A stretch of DNA of 64,000 nt from contig CAIJXJ010000170.1 of NCBI GenBank assembly GCA_903824575.1, forward strand, positions 62,001-126,000. Direction: 5' to 3'. The notes beneath the pieces were generated by a model. The model did not search any database. It was not told where the DNA came from and saw nothing but the letters and a program-made list of their open reading frames with translations. The position numbers and the translations under genes were made by a program. Positions 25,604-33,890 of this stretch are shown here, one piece after another (position 1 is the stretch's first letter; each line of letters opens with the position of its first letter). The stretch comes from an uncultured Methylobacillus sp. (GTDB lineage: Bacteria; Pseudomonadota; Gammaproteobacteria; Burkholderiales; Methylophilaceae).

Positions 25604-26737
25604 ATGAATGTTTCCCTGGCAAGATCCAGCCTCATCCACGAAGGTCGCCGTTACCTTGCGGCCGTACTGGCAGTCAGTTTCGCCGGACTGCTTCTGATCG
25701 TGCAGATGGCTTTGCTGCTGGGTCTGTTCGGCAGCGTGTCACTGGTCATAGAGCAGTCCAGCGCGGCCCTCTGGATCGGCTATCGCAACACCCAAAGCGT
25801 TGACCTGGGGCGCGACCTACCCCCCGGCAGCGACTTGCAAGCCTGGCAGCATCCGGGAGTGGCAAGCGTTGAGCGCTTGCATCTGGGCTTCGGCGACTGG
25901 CGGCGGGACGATGGCGTCGCCATCTCCGCCACCATTAACGCCATCGACACCCGACCCGGCGCGCTGGCCTTTGCCCGCCTGCTAACCCCTCAGCAACGCA
26001 AACTACTTGACGAACCGGACGCCATCCTGATCGACAGTGCGGATCAGGAAAAACTCGGCGCCAGCCTCGGCAGTCAGGCCGAAATAAACGGCAAGCGCGT
26101 GCGCGTGGCGGGTCTGGTGGACGGCATCCGTGCCATCGGTGGCGTCAATGTGCTGACCTCATTCAATACTGCACGTGCCATCGACCCCGGCCTCATCTCG
26201 GGAGATGAAACCACTTATTACCTGGTGGCGCTGACCCCCGGTAGCGATGCCACCCAGGTCGCGCACGAGCTCAATGACAGGCATCCATACAAGCGTTACA
26301 GCGTCTGGCGTGCCAGGGATTTTTCGGTGCAATCACAACTCTACTGGCTGTTCGAGTCTGGTGCCGGCACCGGAGCAGGCGTCGCGACCTTGCTGGGCCT
26401 GATCGTTGGCATCGTCATCACCAGCCAGACCCTGGCGGCTTCCATCCTGGCATCAGTCAAGGAATTCGCCGCGCTACGTGCACTCGGCGTATCGCAATGG
26501 GCCTTGCGTCAGATCGTTCTGGAGCAGGCCTTCTGGATCGGCCTGGCAGGACTCATCATCACCGCAGCTCTGACGGTCGCCACCATCTGGTTGGGAATGG
26601 CGGTCGGCATCGCCATGCTATTCCCCTGGTGGCTACTCGCGGGCTCGGCCTTCGTCATCCTGGCCATTGCCCTCGGATCCGGCTGGTATGCCCTCGGCAC
26701 CTTATACAAGGCCGATCCGGCCACCTTGCTCCGATAA
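25604..26737 (+). CDS. ABC transporter permease, FtsX/DevC family
   Basis: The 377-residue protein has one N-terminal transmembrane helix (about residues 17-40), a large periplasmic region and three C-terminal helices, the usual FtsX/MacB layout. The final segment (GTLYKADPATLLR) resembles DevC proteins. DevBCA exporters move lipids or other hydrophobic molecules through a TolC-type channel. It overlaps the ATPase gene by one base (TAATG). Confidence 0.88.
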   Translation: MNVSLARSSLIHEGRRYLAAVLAVSFAGLLLIVQMALLLGLFGSVSLVIEQSSAALWIGYRNTQSVDLGRDLPPGSDLQAWQHPGVASVERLHLGFGDWRRDDGVAISATINAIDTRPGALAFARLLTPQQRKLLDEPDAILIDSADQEKLGASLGSQAEINGKRVRVAGLVDGIRAIGGVNVLTSFNTARAIDPGLISGDETTYYLVALTPGSDATQVAHELNDRHPYKRYSVWRARDFSVQSQLYWLFESGAGTGAGVATLLGLIVGIVITSQTLAASILASVKEFAALRALGVSQWALRQIVLEQAFWIGLAGLIITAALTVATIWLGMAVGIAMLFPWWLLAGSAFVILAIALGSGWYALGTLYKADPATLLR

Positions 26738-27480
26738 TGCCGAATCGCCAGCCCACACTCGTCAGCCAGAACATTTCCAAAGCCTATAGTTCGGGCCATA
26801 TCACCCATCAGGTGATCAAGGACAGTTCGCTGAAGATCTATCCTGCCGAACTAACTCTGGTGGTAGGTCCCTCGGGCTCGGGCAAGAGCACCATGCTGGC
26901 CATGCTATCAGGCTTGCTTCGGCCGGATGCAGGGCAGGTGCATGCACTCGACACTGACTTATGGACGCTGGATGACCAGTCCATAGACCTGTTCCGGCTG
27001 CAACATTGCGGCTTCATCTTTCAGGGTTTCAACCTGTTCGGCGCGCTGACCGCACTGGAAAACGTGATATTACCGTTGCAGTACCTGCATCAGCACGGCA
27101 ACACGGCGAGGCAACGCGCGAGGGACGCGCTGGCTGAAGTGGGCTTGGCCGAACGCATGCACCTGCGCCCGATGCAACTCTCGGGTGGAGAAAAACAGCG
27201 CGTCGCCATTGCCCGGGCGCTGGTCAAGAACCCGCGCCTGATGTTTGCGGATGAACCCACCTCGGCCCTCGATGGCGCCAACGGCCAGATCGTGATCGAC
27301 CTGTTGAAACGCATCGCGCGGGAGCATAACGCAACCGTACTGGGTGTCACACATGACCCACGCCTGTTCAGTCATGCCGACCGGGTGATCACGCTGGAAG
27401 ACGGCATCGTGGTCAGCGACAAACACCGCAGCACCTTCCATGCGCCAATCGGCGATTACGTAGAGCACCCTCATGACTAA
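26737..27480 (+). CDS. ABC transporter ATPase, DevA/LolD-like
   Basis: From the ATG at 26737 the protein has 247 residues, the normal size; the frame upstream of this is a shadow of the permease gene. It has Walker A GPSGSGKST, a Q-loop (FIFQGFNL), the signature LSGGEKQRVAIARAL, Walker B LMFADEPTSALDG and the H-loop GVTHDPR. It would drive the FtsX-like permease. The 8-base overlap with the next gene supports a single operon. Confidence 0.93.
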   Translation: MPNRQPTLVSQNISKAYSSGHITHQVIKDSSLKIYPAELTLVVGPSGSGKSTMLAMLSGLLRPDAGQVHALDTDLWTLDDQSIDLFRLQHCGFIFQGFNLFGALTALENVILPLQYLHQHGNTARQRARDALAEVGLAERMHLRPMQLSGGEKQRVAIARALVKNPRLMFADEPTSALDGANGQIVIDLLKRIAREHNATVLGVTHDPRLFSHADRVITLEDGIVVSDKHRSTFHAPIGDYVEHPHD

Positions 27481-28387
27481 AAAAACAGCCCTGCCCCTCA
27501 ATCGTTACGCATTGCCATTCATCCTGCTGACGGCTCTATCCCTCTGGCAATTTTTGCCTGACACACCGATAGCCGAGGCCGCGCCGCGCGCCGCCATCGC
27601 CGCATCGCCGTACGTCGCCACTGCCAAGGGTCGCATCGACATCAAGGGCGGCGTTCTGCGCCTGGCCGCGCGACATGAAGGCATGGTACAAAAGGTACTG
27701 GTGGAAGAGGGCGACACGGTCAAAGCCGGGCAGGTACTAGCCATGCTAGATGACCAGCAGGCACGCGCCGGCGTCGATCTGGCACAAGCCGAATTAGAAC
27801 AGGCCAGACGCGCCCTCCCCGCACTCGAGGCCAGGCACGGCATAGCGCAGCGGGAAGAATCACGCCTCATCCCGCTAGCGGCTGACAATACTGTGGCCCG
27901 GCAGGAACTAGACCAGGCTGGCGACCAGATCAAGCTGCTGCAGGCCGAAATCGCCGCCACCAACGCCACCATCGACACCGCAACCCAACGCGTGAAAGTC
28001 GCCGAACTGGAAGTCGAGCAGTTTGCCATTCGCGCGCCGCTCGATGGCCAGATCGTTCGGCTTCAGGCGCGCCCAGGGGATGTGGTCGGCACCCAGAACG
28101 CGCTGTTTCTGCTCGCCCCGCACGCGCCACGGGTGGTGCTGGCTGAACTGGAAGAACGTTTCGTCCCTGAGGTCAAACTGGGACAAACTGCCGAAGTCAT
28201 CCTGGAAGCCGATGAAACGCACAAATTTCCGGCGCGCGTATTACGCATCGGTCGCATGGTCGGCGCACGCACTCCCAGCGATGACCCGCACGAGCGCCAA
28301 GACGACCATGTCGTTGAGTGTCTGCTTGCCGTCGATGCGCCGCAATTACTGATCGGTCAGCGCGTGATCGTGCGGATCTTCAAATGA
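27473..28387 (+). CDS. Membrane fusion protein, HlyD/DevB family
   Basis: The 304-residue protein has an N-terminal membrane anchor, a biotinyl-lipoyl-like half (GMVQKVLVEEGDTVKAGQ), a coiled-coil hairpin of about residues 100-185, the second lipoyl half (IRAPLDGQIVRL) and a beta-barrel domain. It would bridge the ABC permease to an outer membrane factor through the periplasm. It is coupled by 8- and 4-base overlaps to its neighbours. Confidence 0.9.
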   Translation: MTKKTALPLNRYALPFILLTALSLWQFLPDTPIAEAAPRAAIAASPYVATAKGRIDIKGGVLRLAARHEGMVQKVLVEEGDTVKAGQVLAMLDDQQARAGVDLAQAELEQARRALPALEARHGIAQREESRLIPLAADNTVARQELDQAGDQIKLLQAEIAATNATIDTATQRVKVAELEVEQFAIRAPLDGQIVRLQARPGDVVGTQNALFLLAPHAPRVVLAELEERFVPEVKLGQTAEVILEADETHKFPARVLRIGRMVGARTPSDDPHERQDDHVVECLLAVDAPQLLIGQRVIVRIFK

Positions 28388-29505
28388 TGATGCGGCCGCT
28401 CTCATGGCTGCCGCTGCTCGCCCTCTTGGCCGGATGCGCCACGCAGGACCCGCGGGAATCATCCGGCACAGACCCCATCCCCTTGGCTCCCGACCAGGTA
28501 ACCCTGCCAACCGCCTGGCGGCACGAACCCGCTACCGAATCGGTAGTGGCCACGGCATGGTGGAAGTCGCTCAATGACCCGGTGCTTAATGACTTGATCG
28601 CACAGGCGCAGTCAAATAACCCGGATCTCAAGATAACCAGGGCGCGCCTGAACGAAATCAAAAACATTGCCGCCGAGGCTGACTCTGATGAAAAAGAGAC
28701 TGCTGCAGGCCTGCTGCTTGCAGCCGAAAATGATGCCCATGTGATACAACTTGGCGTGACGCATACCGTCGTCACCACCTATCTGGAGGCCCAACTAGCC
28801 GACAAGAGGAAAGAAATCCTGCAGCAACGCATGCAACTGGCCCACGACCTGACGGCCCGCCTGCATCGAAAGCTGGAGGCTGGACTCATCAATTCACGCA
28901 GCTTGCGTGAGAGCGAACAAACAGAAATCGAAACGCGCACGGCCACCGAAAAAAACCATCATGACAGGCGGCAGGCAGTCGGCCGACTCGCGCTCCTGAC
29001 CGGATTGGCACCCATCGAATTCAAGCTGACGCCCGGCACTGATCCATTGTCAGCCAACCTCGAGCTTCGTCCTGATCTCCCAAGCCGCGTTATCGAGCGT
29101 CGCCCTGACGTTCAAGCCGCGTGGCAGCGCCTGCTGGTCGCCACCATGAGCAAGCCGGATGGCGACTTGCCACTCGCAGCCAGACTGGATCTGGCAGAAG
29201 CCAGCATCGACAACCGCGACGCCCTCTATCGAAAATCCGTACTGGCAGCACTGCAAGAAGTCGAGGCCGCGCTCTCAGGCTGGCGCTCATCCAGAGCCGA
29301 GGCAGGGACCAGCGCAGAATTTCTGGAAATCCAGAGCGCCAATGTGCATGACTTGGAACGTGAACTGACGGCAGGACGCATCAGCCAGATCGAATTGCTA
29401 AAGGCGAAACTGGCAGAGAATCTTGCACAGGAAAATGCACTGCTGGCGCAATACGCCCTGCGCGGCGCATTTGCAGCCACACAACTGGCGCTGGCGAGGA
29501 ACTAA
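28384..29505 (+). CDS. NodT/TolC-like outer membrane factor lipoprotein lacking both beta-barrel hairpins
   Basis: The 373-residue protein starts at the ATG at 28384 (ATGA overlap) and has a signal peptide with lipobox LAGC (lipid on Cys18). It keeps the N-terminal DPVLNDLIAQAQSNNPDLK helix and the ERRPDVQAAWQRL repeat of NodT-type factors. Compared with the full-length homologue at 61794-63215 (473 residues), about 50 residues are missing in each repeat, near residues 98-108 and 251-268. These are the segments that form the outer membrane strands. The coiled-coil parts remain and the frame is intact. It may be a periplasmic alpha-barrel adaptor rather than a pore. Confidence 0.8.
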   Translation: MMMRPLSWLPLLALLAGCATQDPRESSGTDPIPLAPDQVTLPTAWRHEPATESVVATAWWKSLNDPVLNDLIAQAQSNNPDLKITRARLNEIKNIAAEADSDEKETAAGLLLAAENDAHVIQLGVTHTVVTTYLEAQLADKRKEILQQRMQLAHDLTARLHRKLEAGLINSRSLRESEQTEIETRTATEKNHHDRRQAVGRLALLTGLAPIEFKLTPGTDPLSANLELRPDLPSRVIERRPDVQAAWQRLLVATMSKPDGDLPLAARLDLAEASIDNRDALYRKSVLAALQEVEAALSGWRSSRAEAGTSAEFLEIQSANVHDLERELTAGRISQIELLKAKLAENLAQENALLAQYALRGAFAATQLALARN

Positions 29506-30173
29506 TGCGCGTATTGCAGGTAGAAGACGATGCCGTGCTGGGGGACGCTCTCCTGATCGCCCTGGGCGGCGCTGGCTATGCCGTGGACTGGGCACACAGC
29601 GGGACAGATGCGGACATTGCGTTACAAGACCAGATGTATGACGCCGTCGTGCTCGACCTCAACCTGCCGGGAATGGATGGCTTCGAAGTCCTGCATCGCT
29701 TGCGGGGCAGGCGTTCCGATACGCCCGTTCTGATCCTGACAGCACGCGACGCGCTGGATGACCGCGTGCGGGGCCTCGATCTGGGTGCCGATGATTACAT
29801 GCTCAAGCCTTTCGACATGCCGGAATTTCTCGCCCGAGTACGCGCCTTGCTGCGACGTGGCGGTGCTGCAATCTCCAACGAAATCGAGTTTGGCCAATTA
29901 CGCTATGACATGACGACCCGTAGCGTCACCGCCGATGGCTTGGCCCTACACCTGTCGGCGCGCGAACTTGGCGTGCTGGAGGCCCTGTTGATTCGGGCTG
30001 GCAAGGCCGTCACCAAGGAAGCGCTGATGGAAAAATTGTGCAACTGGGATGAAGATCTGGGCAGCAATGCGATTGAGGTTTATGTACACCGCCTGCGCAA
30101 GAAGCTCGAACCCTTCGGTATCGAAATCCAGACCATCAGGGGCCTTGGCTACATGATGGGCCGGCCAGTTTGA
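29505..30173 (+). CDS. OmpR/PhoB-family response regulator
   Basis: The 222-residue protein has a receiver domain with acidic EDD, phosphoacceptor Asp in VVLDLNLPGMDG, Thr in LTARD and Lys in LKPFD. A winged-helix DNA-binding domain with the YVHRLRKKLEP recognition helix follows. It resembles QseB/PmrA-type regulators. It starts one base within the preceding stop region and overlaps the kinase gene, so it is part of the exporter operon and probably controls it. Confidence 0.93.
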   Translation: MRVLQVEDDAVLGDALLIALGGAGYAVDWAHSGTDADIALQDQMYDAVVLDLNLPGMDGFEVLHRLRGRRSDTPVLILTARDALDDRVRGLDLGADDYMLKPFDMPEFLARVRALLRRGGAAISNEIEFGQLRYDMTTRSVTADGLALHLSARELGVLEALLIRAGKAVTKEALMEKLCNWDEDLGSNAIEVYVHRLRKKLEPFGIEIQTIRGLGYMMGRPV

Positions 30174-31573
30174 AAACACGCCGCCACTCGCTACGACGGA
30201 CCCTGCTGACCTGGCAACTGGCGCCACTGCTCATCATGCTGATCGTCGGCACGGCAGTAGTTTATCGTCTGGCGCTAGGCTTTGCCGAACGCGAATACGA
30301 TCACTCGCTGTATGAGTCAGCATTCGACATCATGCAACTGTTGAAGAAGTCTGCCGAGGATAGCGGACAAATCCATCTGCCCAACTCGGCCAGTGATCTG
30401 ATCCTGGCCGATTCAGAGGACGAAGATTTTTTCAGCATCACCAACGCCCAAGGCGAAGCCATCATCGGCAACACCCGCTTGCAACCGCCACTAGTCAAAG
30501 CAAAGTTGCCAAACGAAACCATCTATTACAACAGCGTAGTCGATGAAAAACCGGTACGGGTAGTCTCGGTCCCCATTACGCTCCTGTTGCTTGGTAAGCC
30601 ACAGGTGCTGCACGTACAGGTAGGCGAGACCCTCAACAAGCGCCAGCACCTGGCCGACCAGATACTGTCCAGTTTTGTCGTGCCACAAATCATCCTGATC
30701 ACCCTGTCCGCCATGCTGGTGTTGTTCGGCATCCGACGCGGCCTGGCGCCGTTGGAGAAGGTGCGCGACGCCATTGCCCACCGCTCCTATCTCGACATGC
30801 GACCGGCGCCGACGGCAGAGGTGCCCATCGAGGCCTTGCCCCTGATCGAGGAAATCAACGGCTTGCTGAAACGCCTGAATACCGTGTTTGAGGCGCAAAA
30901 GCGTTTTACCGCCGATGCCGCGCACCAGTTGCGCACCCCGCTCGCAGGGCTGGCCGCTCAGACCGATCTCGCGCTGGGACAAAACAACCCGGCTCCGACC
31001 ACCCACGCCTTGCAGCAAATCAAGACCGTTTCCAGAAGTCTCAACCATCTCATCCATCAACTCCTGCTGCTGTCCCGTAGCGAAGCCGCCGGTGCACACG
31101 CGCTGTACGACACGGTAAATCTGCGTGAACTGGTGCAGGAAATCGTACTGGAAAATGTGCCGCGCGCCGCACAAAAAAATATCGATCTGGGCTTTGAAGG
31201 CACTGACGAAGCGATCACGCTGCGCGGCAATCGCCAGTTGCTGCAGGAAATGCTATTGAACCTCGTCGACAATGCCATCCGCTACACCCCGATCGACGGT
31301 AAAATTACGGTTCGTCTGGATGATGGCAGCAAAGCCTCATTAACCATTGAAGACAATGGCCCTGGCATCCCGCTGGAAGAACGCGAGCAGGTATTCGAGC
31401 GTTTCCACCGGGTGGATAGAGCTAGCAGCATAGAGGGGACAGGCCTCGGCCTCGCCATCGTGCAGCAAATTGCCTTGGCACATGGCGCAACCATAACACT
31501 GACGGAAGGGCAAGGCGGGCAAGGCTGCCTGTTCCGGGTAGAGTTTCCGGAACAATACAAAACCTTGGATTAG
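30170..31573 (+). CDS. Sensor histidine kinase, QseC/PmrB-like
   Basis: The gene starts at TTG (30170), overlapping the regulator's stop. The 467-residue protein has two transmembrane helices (about residues 13-33 and 165-185) around a periplasmic domain of the TctE_N type, a short HAMP-like linker, the H-box FTADAAHQLRTPLAG with the phosphorylated His, and N, G1 and G2 boxes (NLVDNAIRYTP, IEDNGPGIP, GTGLGLAIV). It is the partner of the adjacent OmpR-type regulator. The signal is unknown. Confidence 0.92.
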   Translation: MKTRRHSLRRTLLTWQLAPLLIMLIVGTAVVYRLALGFAEREYDHSLYESAFDIMQLLKKSAEDSGQIHLPNSASDLILADSEDEDFFSITNAQGEAIIGNTRLQPPLVKAKLPNETIYYNSVVDEKPVRVVSVPITLLLLGKPQVLHVQVGETLNKRQHLADQILSSFVVPQIILITLSAMLVLFGIRRGLAPLEKVRDAIAHRSYLDMRPAPTAEVPIEALPLIEEINGLLKRLNTVFEAQKRFTADAAHQLRTPLAGLAAQTDLALGQNNPAPTTHALQQIKTVSRSLNHLIHQLLLLSRSEAAGAHALYDTVNLRELVQEIVLENVPRAAQKNIDLGFEGTDEAITLRGNRQLLQEMLLNLVDNAIRYTPIDGKITVRLDDGSKASLTIEDNGPGIPLEEREQVFERFHRVDRASSIEGTGLGLAIVQQIALAHGATITLTEGQGGQGCLFRVEFPEQYKTLD

Positions 31574-31593
31574 ACAATGACAGGACGCACTCA

Positions 31594-31908
31594 ATGACAA
31601 CCCGCTGGAAAATCATCTCACCTTTGCAGTCAGGGTGGTCAAACGTATGCTTGATGCAAGATCGCCACCGAACGTACATCCGCAGCGAGCTATCGCAAGT
31701 GCGAGGGCTCATCCCTATCCTGATGAAACATCGCAATGGAGAAAATTGGAGCACGGAAGAACGCATATTGCTACAACGTGACCTGCGCGCCTTGTCCAAC
31801 CTGAGCCCCTACCTTGTCCCGCTGCTCATGCCCGGCGGATTCGTCATGTTTCCCTTGCTTGCCTGGTGGCTGGATAATCGCCACAACAGGCGTATCACTC
31901 CCCTTTAG
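31594..31908 (+). CDS. Small LETM1-like conserved protein
   Basis: The 104-residue protein ends with a hydrophobic stretch and a basic tail (LVPLLMPGGFVMFPLLAWWLDNRHNRR). This resembles the LETM1-like segment found in small proteins of betaproteobacteria. A single membrane-associated helix pair near residues 68-95 is likely. Function is unknown in bacteria. The next gene begins two bases after its stop, which suggests coupling. Confidence 0.65.
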   Translation: MTTRWKIISPLQSGWSNVCLMQDRHRTYIRSELSQVRGLIPILMKHRNGENWSTEERILLQRDLRALSNLSPYLVPLLMPGGFVMFPLLAWWLDNRHNRRITPL

Positions 31909-31910
31909 TC

Positions 31911-32177
31911 CTGACCGAGCCTACCCTGCAAAACCCTCCAAAACCCTACAACCTGGACGGCATCACACTGGAAACCATGGTGACCCGACTGTCGGAAAAC
32001 ATGGGCTGGATTGCCTTAGCCAGCGCTATCCCGCTGCGCTGCTTCTCACATGATCCCAGCATCAAATCCAGCTTGAAATTCCTGCGCAAAACACCCTGGG
32101 CTCGCACTAAGGTAGAGCAACTGTATTTGCAACAGTTTGGGAAATCTTCACGCCTGGTCAACACTGCTGTAGAGTAG
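31911..32177 (+). CDS. VF530/DUF2132-family DNA-binding-like protein with probable CTG start
   Basis: The family signature DPSIKSSLKFLRKTPWAR is clear. The first ATG (31977) would remove the conserved NLDGITLET N-terminus, which is in frame upstream. No ATG, GTG or TTG occurs between 31908 and 31977 in this frame. A CTG at 31911, two bases after the previous stop, gives a natural start (M)TEPTLQNP and 88 residues. Either CTG is used by coupling, or the true start codon has mutated. VF530 proteins are small helical proteins of unknown role. Confidence 0.75.
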   Translation: MTEPTLQNPPKPYNLDGITLETMVTRLSENMGWIALASAIPLRCFSHDPSIKSSLKFLRKTPWARTKVEQLYLQQFGKSSRLVNTAVE

Positions 32178-32224
32178 ATATCATACCTTTACGGGCCGCA
32201 CTGGAAAGAAGAAAAGGGGTTGCC

Positions 32225-32485
32225 ATGAAGAAACTGAAGAATGAAAACGCAGTATTCAAAGAGGCCTTGCTGGCTGGCGTAAAGTACGCGGAAGGACGCG
32301 GCGTAGTCGAATTCGAGGCCACCGACTCGGTGAGCGAGAAACTGCTCTATATCTATCGACTGCTGGTTCACGACAAGGTCATATCGCCGATGCCGGAAGA
32401 ACAGGTCTCCGAAAAAACCCTGCGCCACAGAATTGCGCTCTGGTACTTGCACCAACTGCCCAAAGATCACCCGCTGTTGCAATAA
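32225..32485 (+). CDS. Small conserved protein, DUF5062-like
   Basis: The 86-residue soluble protein starts MKKLKNENAVFKEALLAG and has an AAGAAAAGGGG-type ribosome binding site. The start, the YRLLVHDK core and the HRIALWYLHQLP helix recall the DUF5062 family, from memory. No function is known. Confidence 0.6.
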   Translation: MKKLKNENAVFKEALLAGVKYAEGRGVVEFEATDSVSEKLLYIYRLLVHDKVISPMPEEQVSEKTLRHRIALWYLHQLPKDHPLLQ

Positions 32486-32635
32486 GGCTGCTACGTCTAT
32501 TTGCCCTCCGGCCGCTTGTAAGCTTCAACGATTTTGGCATTCATGCGGTCACTGGCAAATCCCATGGCAAAATTGGAGGACAGCGTTTCCAGCCTGCCGC
32601 CGACTGAATTTCAACCCTGCTTTAATGCAATCCTT

Positions 32636-33367
32636 CTATTCCAGGAACTTCATGCCGATCGGCACCAGGGCGGCCCCGGCCACCATGAAACCGCCCTGCC
32701 AGGCGAAGGCTTCACGTTCTTGGCGCAGCCTCGGCAGAATGCCGGTCAAGGCAATATAGATAAAGTTGGCTGCCGCCACCGTGAGGACAAACGGTAACCA
32801 TTGGCGTTCACCAGACAGGGCAAGGTAACCGCCGACGGTACCCAACACGCAAGCGAGGCGTGACAAGGCATTCCAGGCCAGCGCACGGCCACGTCCCAGT
32901 TTTGCCGTGATCAGCAGGGCAAAGTCGCCGGCCTCACGCGGAACTTCGTGTGCCAGCACCGCAAAAGTCATACCCCAGGCCAGCTTGGGATCGACCAGAA
33001 AGGCGGCCCCCAAGATCAGGCCATCGGTGAAGACGTGCAGGGCACCACCCGCCAGGATCATGGGAATCATGTGATGATCACCGGCACCATGCTCATGCTG
33101 GCAACCTGCATGCAACTTGAGGTCGAGTGCAAATAGTGCAATCAGCGCGACCAACAGCACGGCGAACAGTTTGTCGGCAGCCATGCCTCCAGCAATCGCC
33201 TCTGGTAGCAAGTCGATCAGCGCCATCGCCAGCATCATGCCGGCGGCAAAGCTGACCAGTCGCATCAACCAGGTCTGGCTGAGACGGGCAGTGCCGAAAA
33301 ATGCGATTGCCATGCTGGCAAAGCCGGCGAGAACGCCTGCGATAATGGCTTGCAGAAAAGGACTCAT
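32636..33367 (-). CDS. ZIP family zinc transporter
   Basis: I start at ATG 33367, which overlaps the stop of the Fur-family gene (ATGA); the protein has 243 residues and about eight transmembrane helices. A His-rich cytoplasmic loop (HAGCQHEHGAGDHH) and the metal-site motifs HVFTDGL and HEVPREAGDF in helices 4 and 5 are the hallmarks of ZIP importers. The pairing with a Zur-like repressor supports zinc as substrate. It acts in the inner membrane. Confidence 0.9.
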   Translation of the reverse strand: MSPFLQAIIAGVLAGFASMAIAFFGTARLSQTWLMRLVSFAAGMMLAMALIDLLPEAIAGGMAADKLFAVLLVALIALFALDLKLHAGCQHEHGAGDHHMIPMILAGGALHVFTDGLILGAAFLVDPKLAWGMTFAVLAHEVPREAGDFALLITAKLGRGRALAWNALSRLACVLGTVGGYLALSGERQWLPFVLTVAAANFIYIALTGILPRLRQEREAFAWQGGFMVAGAALVPIGMKFLE

Positions 33368-33813
33368 GGATGAGCGCTCACGCAGCGGGGACATTCGCCG
33401 CGAATATCCAGCGCCATGCCACCGAAACGGAACCCCTGTGGCAACACAGGGGGCGGCGGCGGGGTGACATCAAGACAGAACACACCACCGCAGCCGGTAC
33501 AACGCAGGTGAACGTGCTGCATATGCTCACCGTCAGGGTCTGCCGCTGAGAAACGAAACACGCCACGTGCGTCTGCCGCCTTGTTGGCGAGGCCAACCTC
33601 AGAGAGCCAATCCAGCACCCGATAAAGCGTGACACGATCCATTCCCGGAAGGCCGTCGCGCCGCAGAAACTCCTCGATATCGCCCAGGCTGAGCGGGTTT
33701 GGCGCGGCTTTAAGCGTACTTAACACCCGGACACGCGAGGTCGTCACGCGCGCACCGGTCGCACTGATGGCAGACTCAATGACGGAATAAGGTGAATCGG
33801 TGGAAACTTTCAT
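33364..33813 (-). CDS. zur: Fur family repressor, Zur-like
   Basis: The 149-residue protein from ATG 33813 has a winged helix (about residues 1-80) and a C-terminal metal-binding domain. Two CxxC pairs for structural zinc are present (CTGC and CPRC), along with His-rich HMQHVHLRC. A proline run separates the parts of the second domain. It is transcribed ahead of the ZIP gene. Zur binds zinc and represses zinc uptake genes, and an operator-like palindrome lies 31 bases upstream. Confidence 0.85.
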   Translation of the reverse strand: MKVSTDSPYSVIESAISATGARVTTSRVRVLSTLKAAPNPLSLGDIEEFLRRDGLPGMDRVTLYRVLDWLSEVGLANKAADARGVFRFSAADPDGEHMQHVHLRCTGCGGVFCLDVTPPPPPVLPQGFRFGGMALDIRGECPRCVSAHP

Positions 33814-33843
33814 GCGCGCATTTGAACACAACAATTTTGCTAA

Positions 33844-33858
33844 TGCAACAATGTTGCA
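33844..33858. promoter_or_regulatory. Palindromic operator upstream of zur-zip
   Basis: TGCAACA-A-TGTTGCA is a perfect 7-1-7 palindrome, a layout usual for Fur-family sites. It is well placed to repress the zur-zip transcript. The base content differs from the gammaproteobacterial Zur box. Confidence 0.6.
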
Positions 33859-33890
33859 ACAACACGGACCTTAGCTGTTAAATGGTGGTT

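Noticed and set aside
26497-26736. 80-residue N-terminal extension of the ABC ATPase
   Set aside because: It overlaps the permease coding sequence, and the ATG at 26737 gives a protein of normal length.
32486-32635. Minus-strand fragment ending FASDRMNAKIVEAYKRPEGK
   Set aside because: It might be the tail of a lost gene, but the open part is short, has no start and no recognised family.
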